Assembly (NCBI RefSeq): GCF_910596095.1
Contig: NC_056552.1
Span: forward strand, 9,529,111-9,593,110
Direction of reading: 5' to 3'
DNA: 64,000 nt
DNA from: Thunnus maccoyii
Taxonomy: Eukaryota; Chordata; Actinopteri; Scombriformes; Scombridae
The notes beneath the pieces were generated by a model. That model ran no database searches. It was not told the origin of the DNA and saw only the letters and a program-made list of their open reading frames with translations. The first letter of the stretch is position 1, and the number at the start of each line of letters is the position of its first letter. Shown here in pieces: positions 49,276-62,063 of the stretch. A program made the translations under genes and the position numbers.

Positions 49276-52103
49276 ATGCCTCTGACAACTCCTGCCCCTC
49301 CTAACAAGAGGAAGAAGGCCAACAAGATCATCACTGACCTGTCCAACGTCAGCCAGAATGGTAAGACACACACACAATCACACACATGTGTAATGAACAC
49401 ACATTCACACACAAAATTGTAAACAGGAGACATTTTGCCGGTCCTCTTCATCCTCATTCCTTGAAGACCTTTCTTTATCTCCCATGTGATCTGATTATCC
49501 AGTCCAGTAAATGTCAAATCCAATTGTAAGTTTCGCTCTGCGGTGTCTGCTATCTGCACAGTCTGTGTGTAAATCGAACTGCGTGGGTGTAAATCGTTGC
49601 ATGTGGTCTTATGATATTACAATTAAATAAAGAGACACACACACACTTGTTCCAAGCAGTAACACAATATCTAACATGCATGTGGCATCTCCTGGAGGGA
49701 TGTGGGTCATTATCAGATGGCAGAGCAGCCACAAATCTGTCACCATTAGATGCAACACAAAATACCAGACGGTGATTCTCCTCCTGCTATATTTGTTAGA
49801 GGCTGTGTGTATGCAGTGACTGAACTGGAATCGATGCAACTTGTAAAAACGTGTCTAATAGTTCACGTCTTGGCCTTAAAATCCACAACCGCAGAATTTA
49901 TTTACATGGTTTATTTGAGCAACATCTTGGTTTATTTGCTGTGGTGTATTTCAGCCTCATTTATTCCAAAAAACACTCCCTTTGCACCACAGATTTTACC
50001 CACCAGACCCACCAGACAGAGAGTGTTAAATGCATTTCCCTTTGCCAGACTCTCCAGTGGGTCCATCTGTTCAAACGTTTGCTGTGCAGTTGGATATTGT
50101 TCAAACTAACAGAACTTATGTCTGAATTTTATAGTGGAGATCCCAACGTTTCCAAAAACACCAAAATCAGGCTGAGTTTTGGGAAAATGTATACCTCTGC
50201 TATTTCCATTATGAGTTGGTCTTGTCATAATAGTAAATAGTTAAGTATGGTAAAGTAAATAATTACATTTACTCAACTATTGCACAATGCTTAAGTGCAA
50301 TTTTAAGGTATTTATTTTGTACATTACGTGAGGTATTAAACTTTTTTACTCCATTGCATTTATTTAACATCTATCATTAGTAGTTGCTTTTCAGATTCAG
50401 TTTTTACATATGAAACATGCAATGAATTTATAAAACAAAATGAATTGTTCTATATTAAACTAGCAAAGAGTATATGACGCAGTTAGAAAGCGCTACCTCA
50501 ACCGGCTGCAAAATGAAAATGCAGCTTAGTAATTAATGTGTAAATAATCAAATCTGATATATAATAATCAAACAATCTACAATACTGAGTTTTTCTGCAA
50601 AAAGAGAATTTTTACATTTGACAAGTACAATATTCTGTTAATACTAAGATTTTGAATGCAGGACTTTTACTTGTAATGATGTACATTTACATTATATGTA
50701 AATTACTCTTATATTACTTTTACTCAAGTTAAGAATTTGGATACTTCTTTCACTGCTGACCATACTGCAGAAAGTTTTTTTTTAACTTTGAAGGAACTTG
50801 AAATTAAAGGTTCCTTATGAAAAAAATGCTTGTTCACAAACATGAAGGCATTCTGAAGGCATCGTTGCACAAGTTCCACACATAAAATAAGTTGCAAAAA
50901 ATTGTTGACTAACCATTCAGAAACATCCTGCTGGATTCGCAACGTTTGAATTTCTGGATCAAATGTATGATTGAACTCCTGCGTTTCTGTTAACAGCCAT
51001 GTTGGATAATTTCATGGGGGGGGGGGGGGTAAACTCTCAACCATGGTATCAGGTCCGGAGTGGGGGGTGGGCATCAGCAGCTCATTTTCATTTAAAGCTA
51101 CACACACAGAAACCGAGGGGTATAGAAGCATGTGAGAATGCGTAATCTGAATGGTATTTTCAGCAAACAACTTCAAAGTTATGTTTTAAGGACCTCAGAG
51201 ACCTATTTTAACTTGTTGAAAAGGAGTCTAATATGTGACCTTTAAAGGAGATAATATGTTGTGTTTTCTATCAGAGTAGACATTAACTTATAGGAAAATG
51301 TGTAAAATTGCTTTTAAACACCAACTTTAATAAAATATTTTCACTGGCGATATCCTGACAGCACAGTTAGAGCTTTTCTCTGCATGTTTATATCTGTCAT
51401 TCAACAATCTGCTGATGTCTTTTCCAATTTTATGTCTTTTCCTGTTTTTTCCACTCGTCCTTCTGCTGTCACATCTGCAGCCACATCTGTATCTTTCCAC
51501 CAGTTTGTTTTCAGTCAGTCATTCAGGAGCTTATCCTGCTTATCCCTTATTTTGCTCCAGTTAATGCCCACTCATCTCTCCATCATCCCGGCCACTGTGT
51601 CACTCTCGCTGTTTGTCCCCTGCCTCTGTCAGTCTGTGTGTATGTTGTCCGTCTGTCCGCCCTCTTGCCTCTGTCAGTCTTTCCAATTTCCTCCCAGTCA
51701 GCAGCCGGCTCCAGTTTCACATTCTTCTGAATTAACACTCTAATCAATATCCCCATGGGAGAGTTCGCTCTGCTCAGCAGCCTCAATTATTCTCTTTCTC
51801 TCTCTCTCTCTCACACACACACACACTCACTTAACACACACCCACTTGCACAAGTCTGATTTATGAGGTACTGCTAACAGCTCTCCGCAGCATTGCAATG
51901 CCAACTCCCCGCTTTATAGATGTGTTCGTGCGAGTCTGTGTGTGTGTGTGTGTGTGAGTGTATGTTGGTTTATGGCTGGACTCCAGGTGTTATGAGTGAT
52001 ATCAGAGTGTATGTGGTGGATGAGAAGAGTGTTTTATGAGGAGCTCTGTGGAGCAGTAAAATCCATCAGATCTCTCCATCACAGAGAGAGAGGAGGAGAG
52101 AGA

Positions 52104-52182
<79 letters not shown>

Positions 52183-55100
52183 AAGGATTTCCCTCCATAA
52201 ACAGTTCCACCAGAAAACCTGCAGTGACAATCCCCAGTGGCCTTTTCTTCCATATTGCTTTGGCCTAGTAACCCCTACAACTCCCCTGGTTTTACAGACA
52301 CTTATCCTCTAGCAGTGCACAACAGGTTTCAACTCTAATTCATTTAAACAAGGATGGTATGAAGCCAGAGGATAAAAATGCGTCTTTTACAGCCTCAAAC
52401 ATCCTTCAGTCAATATCAGACATGTAGTGGAAGGTAAACCCACCCTTTAATTTGCAAAATGGGTTTAGTTGAAAAAAACTAGAAAACACTCAGAGGTTGT
52501 ATAACTCCTCCAAGTCTGCACAATCCTCCAAGCTGCTATTTTAATAACAAAAGATACTTTGGAATTGCAGAGTGATAATTAACTGTGAGTCAGGTTTATG
52601 TGTAGGTGCAGGAGTTTAGAAAGTAGAGAAAATGTTTTAAAAATATCTAATCTGATAATGTTAACAAATAACACATATTCTTTACCTGCTATAAGTTAAT
52701 ATATATGTCATAAGCTAATATATGCATCTAAAATATAATATGTAAAATTATTTTTATTGATTTTATTTTATTCTCTTTATTCATTTCCTAGTGTTCCCAC
52801 TGCTGCTGTCTTCTGAGTGTTGCCACACAAAATTTCGATGTATTGCGTACAATTACAATAAAGTGTCTGATGTGCTTTAAAGGAATAATTCAACATTTTA
52901 AGATTTACTCTTGTTGGCTTTCTTGCTGAGATTTAGATGAGAAGATCAATATCAGTCTCATATCTGTCCATTCAATATGAAGCTGGAGTCAGGAGATGGT
53001 TAGCTTAGCTTAGCATAAACCCCAATAAAAACATAATTTGTTGTCTGTTTTTTGTCCACAAGATATAACGTGTTAATAAGTAAGCTTTAAAGGTGCTGGG
53101 AGGCCTCACAGAGCCAGACTAGCTATTTCCACCTGTTTCAAGTCTTTACACTAAGCTAAGCTGACCAGCAGCTGGCAGTGGCTTCATATTTAAACATGAG
53201 GGTGGTATCACTTTTCTCGTCTGACTCTCGTCAAGACAGCAAATACACGCATCTCCCAAAATGTTTGTTATGTCTATTACCTTCAAGTATTCTTGGATTT
53301 TCACCAAAAAGTCGTCACTCATTTCTCGGCCCGTGTCTGAATTTTCCACCAAATTGTTATTAAAATCTAAAATCTTTTTTTTAACATATCCTGCTAATAA
53401 TAAATAGATAATCAGACTGAATTAAAAACATGCCTCCTTGGTCGAGGTAATAAATTAACATCTGGAATTCTTGCATCAAATGCAATGTTTTTTAAGTTTA
53501 GTGCTCATCTTTAAAGGCAAGGTGATTTAATTCGTATGGCACTTTTAATTTTTGAAATACAGCTGCCTTTATTAGATATTAGTGGTACTTGAACCAGGGA
53601 TGGTGGGATGCATGTTGCATGGTTTCTATGTGGATAGAGGATCTTATTGCAAACAGCCTTCTAATACAACTTAATGATAAAAAAATCTGGTCAAAAGTCT
53701 GTTCAGTTGACACTTCATATCCAAGGAATCTTACACCAATGTATCATCACATCTTTTTCTCTGTATGTGTGAACGAGGATAATTTCTGCACGCACCCATC
53801 TGTTCTTCCATATTCAGTCGATTAATTTTTACCTCTTCCTCTTCCTCTTCCTTCCTCTCAGATGATGAGTCAGACCCCGAGGCCTCCGAGTTCGACCTGG
53901 GCACCAAGATCAAGACGCCCAAGGATGTGATGCTGGAGGAGCTCTCCCTGCTCACAAACAAGGGCTCCAAGATGTTCAGGATGAGGCAGCAGAGAGTTGA
54001 GAAGTTCATCGTGACCAACGAGAACATGGTGAGTCATGACGAGAAAGTGTGTGTGTGTTTTATGTATGTGTGTGCGCTGATCAGCCTGTATCTTCCTCTT
54101 TTTTCTTCCAGCAGAACCTCGAGAATCTGCTGATGTGCCCTCCCCCTGTTCCACCAAAGCCTGAGATGCCAAAGGAAGAAGGTCGGTGTGCAGAGACGCA
54201 CTTTGTATATTTTCTGACAATTTTCCAGTCGTTTAACTTTGTATTTCATCCCCTCTGCCCCTGTGTCTCTCAGTGGTGGAGGAGACAGTGGATGAGGAGG
54301 CGGAGAGGGAGAAGAGGAGGAAGGAGTATGTACGCACCTATGTATCGCCATGGGAACGGGCCATGAAGGGCAACCAGGAGCTGACAGCCACCATGAAGGC
54401 CAGCATGCCAGGACCTATCTATGCGCATGTAGATATGCCCCACTACAAGAGCTTCAACAGGTACACATACACACACACACACAGAAAAAAAATGAATGCA
54501 GCTGCATCTTATTTATCTTATTTATGCACAAACACGCACAGAAGAGAGGTATTAACAATAACTTGACTTGACATAATCTGTCGGTGATTTCTGTGATTAA
54601 ATGATTATTTGGTCTATAAAATGTCAGAAAGTATTGAAAGAATTTCTCTGTGAACAATAAATTATCTAGCTTTGTATTAAAAGTTTTCAACCTGCCACTG
54701 GGCACATTATCTTGACACTAGTGGAGTGACATTAGCTACTGTAGAACATCATTCTCAATAATTACTGCTCTTAGTGAAATAGTTCAGGGAACGAGTGAAA
54801 TTGCCTCTCTGGAAGACCGTTTGATTTGTCTTAAAGGGACACAACTTATATGAAGTTGGGGGACTTGTGAGACACAGATTTTAAAAAGAACAGTCAAAAT
54901 CAATGCAGCAAAGGTCAAGATACTCTGACCTTTAGTCCCTAGAATGAGTCAAGAAAAAAGCTCCCAAACCCTGGGTCCGTAATGCCCATGGATAGGCACA
55001 CTGGATTGTCTAAATTTGCATGTGGTAGTCATAATCTGGCAATTTATGTTCCAACACCCTGAGCTTAATGTTTGATAGGAGATCAATGTAATGACTATCA

Positions 55101-56859
55101 TTATGTATTAGTTTGTCCTATCTTGATGATAAGATAGATTGAAGTATAGATAGTTAAGGTAAGTTACACGATAAAATAGGAGTCATCCAAGCACTATTAA
55201 ATTTGAAAAATGATTAACTGCCAAGTACATCAAAATAATAATGGCTACTTTTAAGTTATTACTGAATATTTACTACAGTTTTTCTTGTTTTTTGATTTGT
55301 ATATTTGTTTGTTTATGTATGTATCATGTTCTTCTCTAGGTATTGCAGTTGCCTCATTATTGGGCAAAGTTTTAAAAGTTTTTGCTGCAGCACCGGTTTC
55401 TCTAACCCACTCCCATAGAGCCTACATCACTATGACAACCAGCTGTTTGCTGTTTCATCAGCGGTACAAAGCTGCCTTCCTTCTTGGCTGTGTTTCCATG
55501 GCTTTACTCAGCAGCAGCTACAGACCATGCACGCCACAGCACTGACATTTAGAAATGAACACACCTATACTACTCAGGCAACATTTTGATCCAGTTGTAA
55601 TTATCTTAATCTTATTTGAACCCTTGATCTCAGTGCGCTGTAGTGCTGTTAATGGTTGTTGTGGACTCCGGTAAGAGCAGCTGTATCCTTCGTAATTACT
55701 GATGGGTCTAAATAAGCAATAAACAACTAACAAACTATGATTAACAGGAAATTCATTCAAGTATTTGAGCAAACAAGAGTTTGTCAGGTTCTGTCCTACA
55801 TGGTAATTTGTAATCAGTCATATTAAAAGAGTGTGTTGCTGTTTTAAAGGGGACATATTAGGCAGTTTCCATTTTGCATTTTAAGTCTATATCTTGAGTC
55901 TGGGGCTCAACTGGAATATCTTTGCATGATTTACAGTTCAAAAAACTTCTTATTTATCTTGTACTGACCGTTTAAGCAGCCCCTCACTTCAGCCTCTGTC
56001 TGAAACAGGCCGTTTTAGCACCTGTCTGTTTAAGGCCCCCCTCTCGATGAGCCCACTCTCTTCTAATTGGCCAGCTCTTGGAAGCTGCATCACATGGGAG
56101 ACTACGTCAACAAACCATGAAACAAACTATAGTTGTAGGAACTCACTACTTTTTCTCATTCTCTCCTCCAAATGTCAACTTCTCACATATATACTATGTA
56201 CATGATCGAGCTGGAATCTGATCCAAAATATGGGAATGGACAAAGCAAAAAACACATGGAACAACCTTAGCAACAAAGGCTTCGTAACAGACGGCCATTT
56301 ATGGGCACGTGCAGCTTGTTAGCAAGATAGAAAAAAACACTGCAAATGAAGCATTCAGAGCAGTTTGAAGCCCTGGTTTTTGACTTGCAGGCAGCATTTC
56401 TACATATGTTAACCTCAAATTTTGGAACCCTGAACCGGTTTAACGTAGATATCCGACATCATATAAATAATATAAATAACAGAAAACCAGAAAAAGCATA
56501 ATATGTCCCCTTTAGTAAAATTTGAAAAGTGAAACCTGTTGTGCTGCAATGCACAGCCCCAGAGATGCTCCTCATGATGGTGATGATGACGATGCTCCCT
56601 GTTCTTTCCCTCTTTCCTCTCCAGGACAGCGTTGCCCTTCGGTGGCTTCGAAAAGGGGTCCAAGATGCTGACCTTCGAGATCCCAGACATCAGCCTTGCC
56701 CCCGAGGAACCTGAGCCCCTGCCTCCCCTACAGGCCGACATCCGCTCACGCCCCTCGTTCAACCGCACGCCCATCGGCTGGGTCTGCAGCGAGGACAACT
56801 CAAACATCCACATGGACCTGGACAACATCCCCTTTGATGGAGAGACAGATGACCTGTGA
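49276..56859 (+). CDS. myoz1: Myozenin 1 (calsarcin-2/FATZ-1), complete coding sequence
   Basis: Z-disc protein of fast skeletal muscle; the family binds alpha-actinin, filamin C, telethonin and calcineurin. Coding exons: 49276-49360 (exon from 49274), 53862-54028, 54112-54181, 54274-54460, 56625-56859; 744 nt, 247 aa, all phases consistent, TGA at 56857. Family blocks in order: MPLTTPAPPNKRKK, the N-terminal DVMLEELSLLTNKGSKMF, YVSPWERAMKG, HYKSFNRTALPFGGFEKGSK, RPSFNRTPIGW and the C-terminal GETDDL. The start resembles human MYOZ1 (MPLSGTPAPNKKRK) rather than MYOZ2 or MYOZ3, and so does the neighbour synpo2l. It is shorter than human MYOZ1 (299 aa) because the central Gly-rich region is missing. 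The C-terminal E-[ST]-[DE]-[DE]-L-like end is the known myozenin PDZ ligand for Enigma-family proteins. Whether this is the a or b fish copy cannot be told here. Confidence 0.93.
50234..50755. mobile_element. Second, diverged copy of the composite repeat (opposite orientation)
   Basis: Begins near TATGGTAAAGTAAATAATTACATTTACTC and ends TTGGATACTTCTTTCACTG, with internal AAGTA/TACTT-rich arms and the TTTTACTTGTAATG words seen at 28.8 kb, but without the nested central element. In myoz1 intron 1. Confidence 0.5.
52083..52176. repeat. (AG)n microsatellite, about 94 bp
   Basis: Nearly pure AG/GA purine run in myoz1 intron 1. Confidence 0.95.
52880..53240. repeat. Interspersed repeat with GGTTAGCTTAGCTTAGCATAAA core
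   Basis: Words AGGAATAATTCAACATTTTAAG, TTAGATGAGAAGATCAATATC and GGTTAGCTTAGCTTAGCAT, in the order seen in a very common percomorph repeat. In myoz1 intron 1, about 0.6 kb before exon 2. Confidence 0.55.
54109..54114 (+). promoter_or_regulatory. myoz1: NAGNAG tandem splice acceptor, myoz1
   Basis: The acceptor reads CAGCAG. Splicing at the first AG (54110-54111) adds a Gln codon; splicing at the second (54113-54114) omits it. Both keep the frame (247 or 246 aa). Confidence 0.7.
55845..56514. mobile_element. 670-bp MITE with perfect 16-bp terminal inverted repeats
   Basis: TAAAGGGGACATATTA at 55845-55860 is perfectly inverted at 56499-56514. The AAGGGGACATATTA end is a recurrent teleost non-autonomous element. 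No clear target duplication (flanks TGCTGTTT and GTAAAATT). It lies in the last myoz1 intron, ending about 110 bp before the final exon. Confidence 0.8.
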
Positions 56860-57255
56860 ACACACATGCAGACACACACATATTTAAGTACATGCACTGG
56901 AACTCATAAACATACATGAAGAATACACCCTTGCATGAGAGCATAAGTACAACACATACACTGACAGCACAAGCACTGCTACATCTGCTGATTCTCATAT
57001 GAAAATGTGTTGAAATGTACTTTAATTGCATGGAAATGAAATTGACTAAAAATGTCTTGATGAAAAAGGACAAATGATCTCCCCTGGTCTCCTTTGTGCT
57101 TTCTTACCTTTTCATCCCCGACTATGAATGAGTCTTACTATGATTTTGCATACTGTGTGCTAATATGAGACCTGTATGAATAGAAATAGATAAAGCACTC
57201 TGCACTCTTAAAACAATGTATTTATGCAATAAAGTTCCCCTTTACAGAATGTGTG
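56860..57255 (+). other. myoz1: 3' UTR of myoz1, poly(A) signal at 57228-57233
   Basis: Sequence from the stop codon to a canonical AATAAA at 57228-57233, followed by a GT/T-rich stretch (TGTGTGATTTCTTCT) suited to the downstream element. UTR length is about 0.4 kb. Confidence 0.7.
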
Positions 57256-57302
57256 ATTTCTTCTCATGTAGCACTGCACTGTGCTAGTCCAGGAGACCCT
57301 CT

Positions 57303-57482
57303 ATTATACACTCACCGAGCGCTTTATTAGGAAAACCTGTGCAATCTAATGCAATCCACTACAACAGCTCTGCCATGAATTCTCAGAAACAGGTTCACTG
57401 CCAAGTAGGTTTGCACATACAAGAAATTCGCCTTGGTGTTGTGGTGCATAATTCAAAGTGTAAACAGTATATGCAGTGTGCA

Positions 57483-57548
<66 letters not shown>

Positions 57549-57565
57549 GTGCTTGGTTAGTGTAT
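57303..57565. repeat. Interspersed repeat plus (AAT)21 microsatellite
   Basis: TATACACTCACCGAGCGCTTTATTAGG with GCAATCTAATGCAATCCACTACAACAGC is a widely dispersed fish repeat end. It is followed by a clean (AAT)n run at 57,484-57,546. Confidence 0.6.
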
Positions 57566-58928
57566 GGGGTCTGTACAATATCACATCATAAAAAAACCAT
57601 TTAAGTACTTTTGATGAAATGATGTAATTTTAAGGTTCGCTCATTAGCTCTTTTCCAGAGCTTTCTACTGCATCTTGTGGTCATCGTCAGCTGATGGAAT
57701 TTGCTCAGGTGTCATCATGTTTGATGCCAAAGACCATCCTGGAAATGTGACCTAAGTTGGTCCACTTAGCCATCTCCATGACCACTGAGCAAACTGTGCT
57801 GATGGAGATGGTGAGATGTAGTTGAAAGCCCTGGAAAAAGCTAGTAAGTGGACCTTGACTGAAGATGTAAAGCTATTATTTTCTAGCTCAAGCACATGAA
57901 TCTTGTAAAGATTGCAGCTCTCTGTGTCAAAGATGACCAAAGAACCAGACAAGTGCTATAAGTGAACTAAGCAGTTCTTCAGAGCCCCAAAGCCACCAAG
58001 AGGCCTGTAAACAAGCTAATTACAAATCTTTCTTGTCATTATTTTAGTGTTTTTATGAGCAAGGAAATGTAGTAGACAGATTGTTACCGGGGTTAATTTG
58101 TTGTCTTTTTTTCAGGGATTTAAGTTAAAGTTCATATGGCACATTTGTATATCTCAGTAAATTTTTAAGTTCTATAATTAGGGTGTTCTGGTGGTTGAGT
58201 GGATTTAGACTTTTCTTTATTCAACAATGACCCCTAGAGGAGTTATACGTACTGTAGTTACACGTAAAAATGCTTAAGACACATAGCATGCAAAGTTTCC
58301 GGTTTGTTTTCAGCTGGGAACCTTAGTAACATGTCATCAGAGTCTCTTTCTCCCTGTGTTTACTGTCTCTATACTGTTGACCTATCAAATAAAGGCCAAA
58401 ATCTTTTTTTAAATGCAAAAATTAGCGGTCTTAAGGGGCACGCAGTAGTTATCAGAATTAAAAGCCTTCTATGCTGCTTTGTTATGTTACTATTTTAGTA
58501 GGCTCTGCCACATTTCTAATGCCACTTTCTTTCATTAAAGTGGTATTAAAAACATCTCAACACTAGGAGGGCAGGTGTGGAAAAACTCTGCCTTGAGCCC
58601 CAAACATTCCTGAGCGGTGAAGATGAAACCATCATCAATGAAAGATGCAGACTAAAACATTTCACAACAACAACAACAAAAAAACATGCTTCTGAACATG
58701 CACCTAAAAAGTTTGAGTTGTTCTTGAAAGCAAATTCTTGTTCGTGTCTCTTGCACACCATCGGTGACAAACTCAACAACGTCCCCATGACCTCTCACCT
58801 GCTCTATGAATAGTCAGCGTGTTCAGGCTGTGACTAAACTGGTGCTGGCGGGTCTCCAATAAGAGCAATTATACAGATGTCCTCTGCATGTTGCTGACAG
58901 CAGGTTACATGTGACAAACTGAGACTGA

Positions 58929-58968
<40 letters not shown>

Positions 58969-59100
58969 AGCAGTGGAAGAGATAGAAAGGGAAAATGGAA
59001 GAGATGCACGTGTGTGTGTGTGTGTATGTGTGTGTGTGTTTGTGTGTGTTTCCCTGGACCTTCACTGACAAACAGGTAAAGCCATACGACTCAGCCATGG

Positions 59101-59387
59101 GATGACATCATCACCATCCTCTCTCACTCTTTCCGCCTCGCGCCCAGAAGGCGGCGGCATCGGGTTGAGCAAAGCGGGCCGCCTGACAAAACCGCTACGT
59201 CACACAAGTGGTGGAGCGGAGAGCTGCGACCATGGCACGGTATCGCGAGAGCGGCGTGCCGCGACCGCAGCGCTGGATGGCGCTGGTGGGGGCTGGATGC
59301 GCCCACGGCTCGCCCTCTCCTCTCTCCCGTTAAAATCACACGGTAGTACACGCGATCGGACGGAGACTGGCGGCGACAGCACCCGGG
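59101..59387 (+). promoter_or_regulatory. CpG-rich promoter and first non-coding exon, probably usp54
   Basis: Sharp rise in CpG content. Contains a TATCGCGAGA motif (59241-59250, one mismatch to the TCTCGCGAGA promoter palindrome) and a CRE-like CTACGTCA (59195-59202). A strong donor CCCGGG/GTGAGT (GT at 59388-59389) would close a first exon. No USP-like coding exon is visible to the right edge. The usp54 identity rests only on the gene order seen in mammals, where USP54 follows MYOZ1 on the same strand. Confidence 0.45.
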
Positions 59388-59638
59388 GTGAGTAAAAAAA
59401 CCTGCACACTGGGCACTGCATGGGGTCCATCACCGCTCGAGGGACCCGGAGTGGGGGGGCGGGGGGTGGGTGGGGGGACGCGCATGTGACAACACCGGAC
59501 AGAGTACACCATCAGCATGTGTGTGTGTGTGTGATTATTGTGGGAGGGGGGCGGGGGGGGCAGTCAACGTGTCGGCCAGATGTGGTCCTCTCCAGATGTG
59601 TTCTCGTGACAGTCTCTGAGGATAGCTGTCATCATCTT

Positions 59639-59674
<36 letters not shown>

Positions 59675-60561
59675 TATCATCTCCATCGTTATCATCATTA
59701 CTATCATCACCAGCACGAGCCCGGGATTGATGCTCGTGCTGCTCTTTCTCTTTCTGTTGCTCTGCATCTTGTCAGGTTCAGTCTGTTATCAGGTGGTCTT
59801 GGGTCAGTAGCCTAAGTCTTCTTCTACGCAGCTATACGGACGACAGCACCCCCCCCCCCCCCCCCCTCTTCAAGTTCAACCCGGTTGCATCACAGTTGGG
59901 GTTCGTGTCTCTCAGTTACAGGTGTTATTGTTCAGGCCGTCCCGTCTACATACCGTAACTGCGCGCGTGGCTTCTGTGCTGCCCCGTGCTGCGTGATTTG
60001 GGGTTGCGCGGGTTGCGGTGTTTGGTGGACTGTGTGGACTTGTTGATGAATGGCCCAGAGACCGCACAGCCTTTTTACCGAGGCGGATTCACGCTCCACT
60101 GTCATCGCTCCCGGGGGGCCGATATTGATTTAACGTTGCGGTTTCGATCCGCGTGATTGATGACTTTGGCCCCTCACCGGGCACGCGTCACCGCCGGCCT
60201 GTACCGTCACATCAGCGTTGGTGACACAGCTCTTGCTGCCTCAGGCGCGCGCACACACACACGTGAATACATAGCCTACAAAATGGGGAAAACAGGAAAC
60301 TGGCCAGCCCCTCATTTTCCTAGTCCACATCATTAAGCGGGCACGCACTTTTGATTTGTGGGCACGTGTGAGGACGTTACTTTTTTACAGTGACTCTTGG
60401 AGGCTTATCCTAACCTTAACCATGGCTGTCACGTGCCCAAACTCAAACACAACCATATTAACTGAAGCCTAAATCTAACAGAGATCTTAAGTGAACAGTT
60501 TACCTTGCGTGGAGCAGCTTTCTGTCCCTACATGGATCGTGAGTCCCCACAATACAACACC

Positions 60562-60594
<33 letters not shown>

Positions 60595-60895
60595 GCTACA
60601 GTAGCACACCTTCACCCTCCCAACTGAGCTGAAATGTCGCCTTGACATTTAAGTTGGACTTACCTTCAGTTTTAGTTTTTGGAGATGAGGCAATATCTGC
60701 TTTGTATTCTTTTTCTGTAGTTTCCATACTGTGGTTAAAAGTGTCAGGAGCCCATAGGAACACTGTGCCATTAACAGATCCTTTCCTAAAAAAGTGCTTT
60801 CACTCCTTCCTCTATGCAAAAAATGTATTCAAATGTTTATGTGAAGTTTTGAGTAAGAGTTACAGCCTTTTAAGTACTTTTTAAGTTACTATCGT

Positions 60896-61695
60896 CCACT
60901 GCAGCTCAACAGGGGGAAACACAAAGAGGAACTGTAGCTTCGGAAGACTTGTACTTGATTTGACTAATTCAGACTGCTGAAGCCTCAGATGCAACTCAAG
61001 CAGCAACTGTGGCTTGAGGTTGAAACCAATGTGGAGGTACGTTAAAGTTTAATATGCCACTGACGGCTGCTAGATGCCGGCTCCAAAAAGTACCTGGCTC
61101 CAACTGACTCCCATTCAAAAAACGTCAACTTTTCTCTAGAAATACAAAGTTTTTTTCTAAGAGTAATTATGGTCTCAACTGCTAAATTCGGGCCCTCTAA
61201 TAAGTGCACTGGTGGTCATTTTGGAAATTATTGCTCCGTTAATAAGATCAGAAGGCTTATAGCAGCTTTCATGTTTGCCGTGTGGGCGTTGATTGACAGC
61301 TTTGATTGACAGTTCGCTCACCTGCTGCTCTCCTCGGCTCTGGGACTCACACTGAGTCTTGTTGCAATATTTCAGTAACCTGCCCTGTTCAGCCAAGTGT
61401 GTGCCGCTCGGTGTTCCCAGTAAGCTAGCGTTCACTTCAGTCTGAGGTAGGAGGGTGTGTTTCCAGGGGCAACCATGCCACAACCCTTACCTGGAAGGTC
61501 CTGGCTCCAAACGGAAAAGATGGTGCTGACCACAAGCTGCAACTTTGGGCTTCAATGTAAACTAACGGGTGACCTCACATCTCGCCACGTCCATCTTTAT
61601 ATACAGTCTATGCTTCAGATAAACTTTTGAATGCATTGAAAACACAATACAAATGGATTTTTAATAGCTAGTATGAATGGGAACTTATCCTTTAA
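60896..61695. repeat. Copy 3 of the GATGGGGGACA family, split by another repeat
   Basis: CAGCTCAACAGGGGGAAACACAAAGAGG and ATTTGACTAATTCAGACTG lie at the left, GCTTCAGATAAACTTTTGAATG at the right, as in the 27.6-kb copy. The roughly 0.6 kb between them (about 61,020-61,612), with GTTGATTGACAGCTTTGATTGACAG and ending CTTTATATACAGTCTATG, is a different teleost repeat inserted into it. Confidence 0.45.
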
Positions 61696-62017
61696 TGTGA
61701 GCAATGTGCATTTATTGAACTGTATGTGTGCACATGACTGCCTGGGCCATAACCATTTTCTCTATTTTAGATTCAAAACACCAGATATTTAGTATGTCAC
61801 ATCCTTACATACACTGTTGTTTCCATATTTTATGACCTGTCACACAATGGTATTCTTGTCACACAACCTTTTTGTGTGTACAAGGAGTAGAGATGTGCTG
61901 GAAGGTAAACTCACATAACCTTTACCTACAAAATAGTTTGTCCTCAGCCCCAGTCGGGTTGAACACGCTGCCAAAAAAGCCTGGCTTCCCCCTTCCCTCT
62001 CAGTGGGATTTTACTTT

Positions 62018-62063
62018 GGGGGAGGGGGAGGGGGAAGGAGGGGGGGGGGGGGGGGGGGGGGGG
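62018..62063 (+). repeat. Poly-G tract, G-quadruplex-prone
   Basis: GGGGGAGGGGGAGGGGG followed by a run of about 25 G. Length in an assembly is uncertain. Confidence 0.85.

Noticed and set aside
52081..52180. Regularly spaced repeats as a possible CRISPR array
   Set aside because: Simple AG dinucleotide run without spacers; the genome is vertebrate.
59102..59815. Open frames in the CpG-rich segment
   Set aside because: GC-rich DNA has few stops; no splice or family support, and one contains the (ATC)n run read as poly-His.
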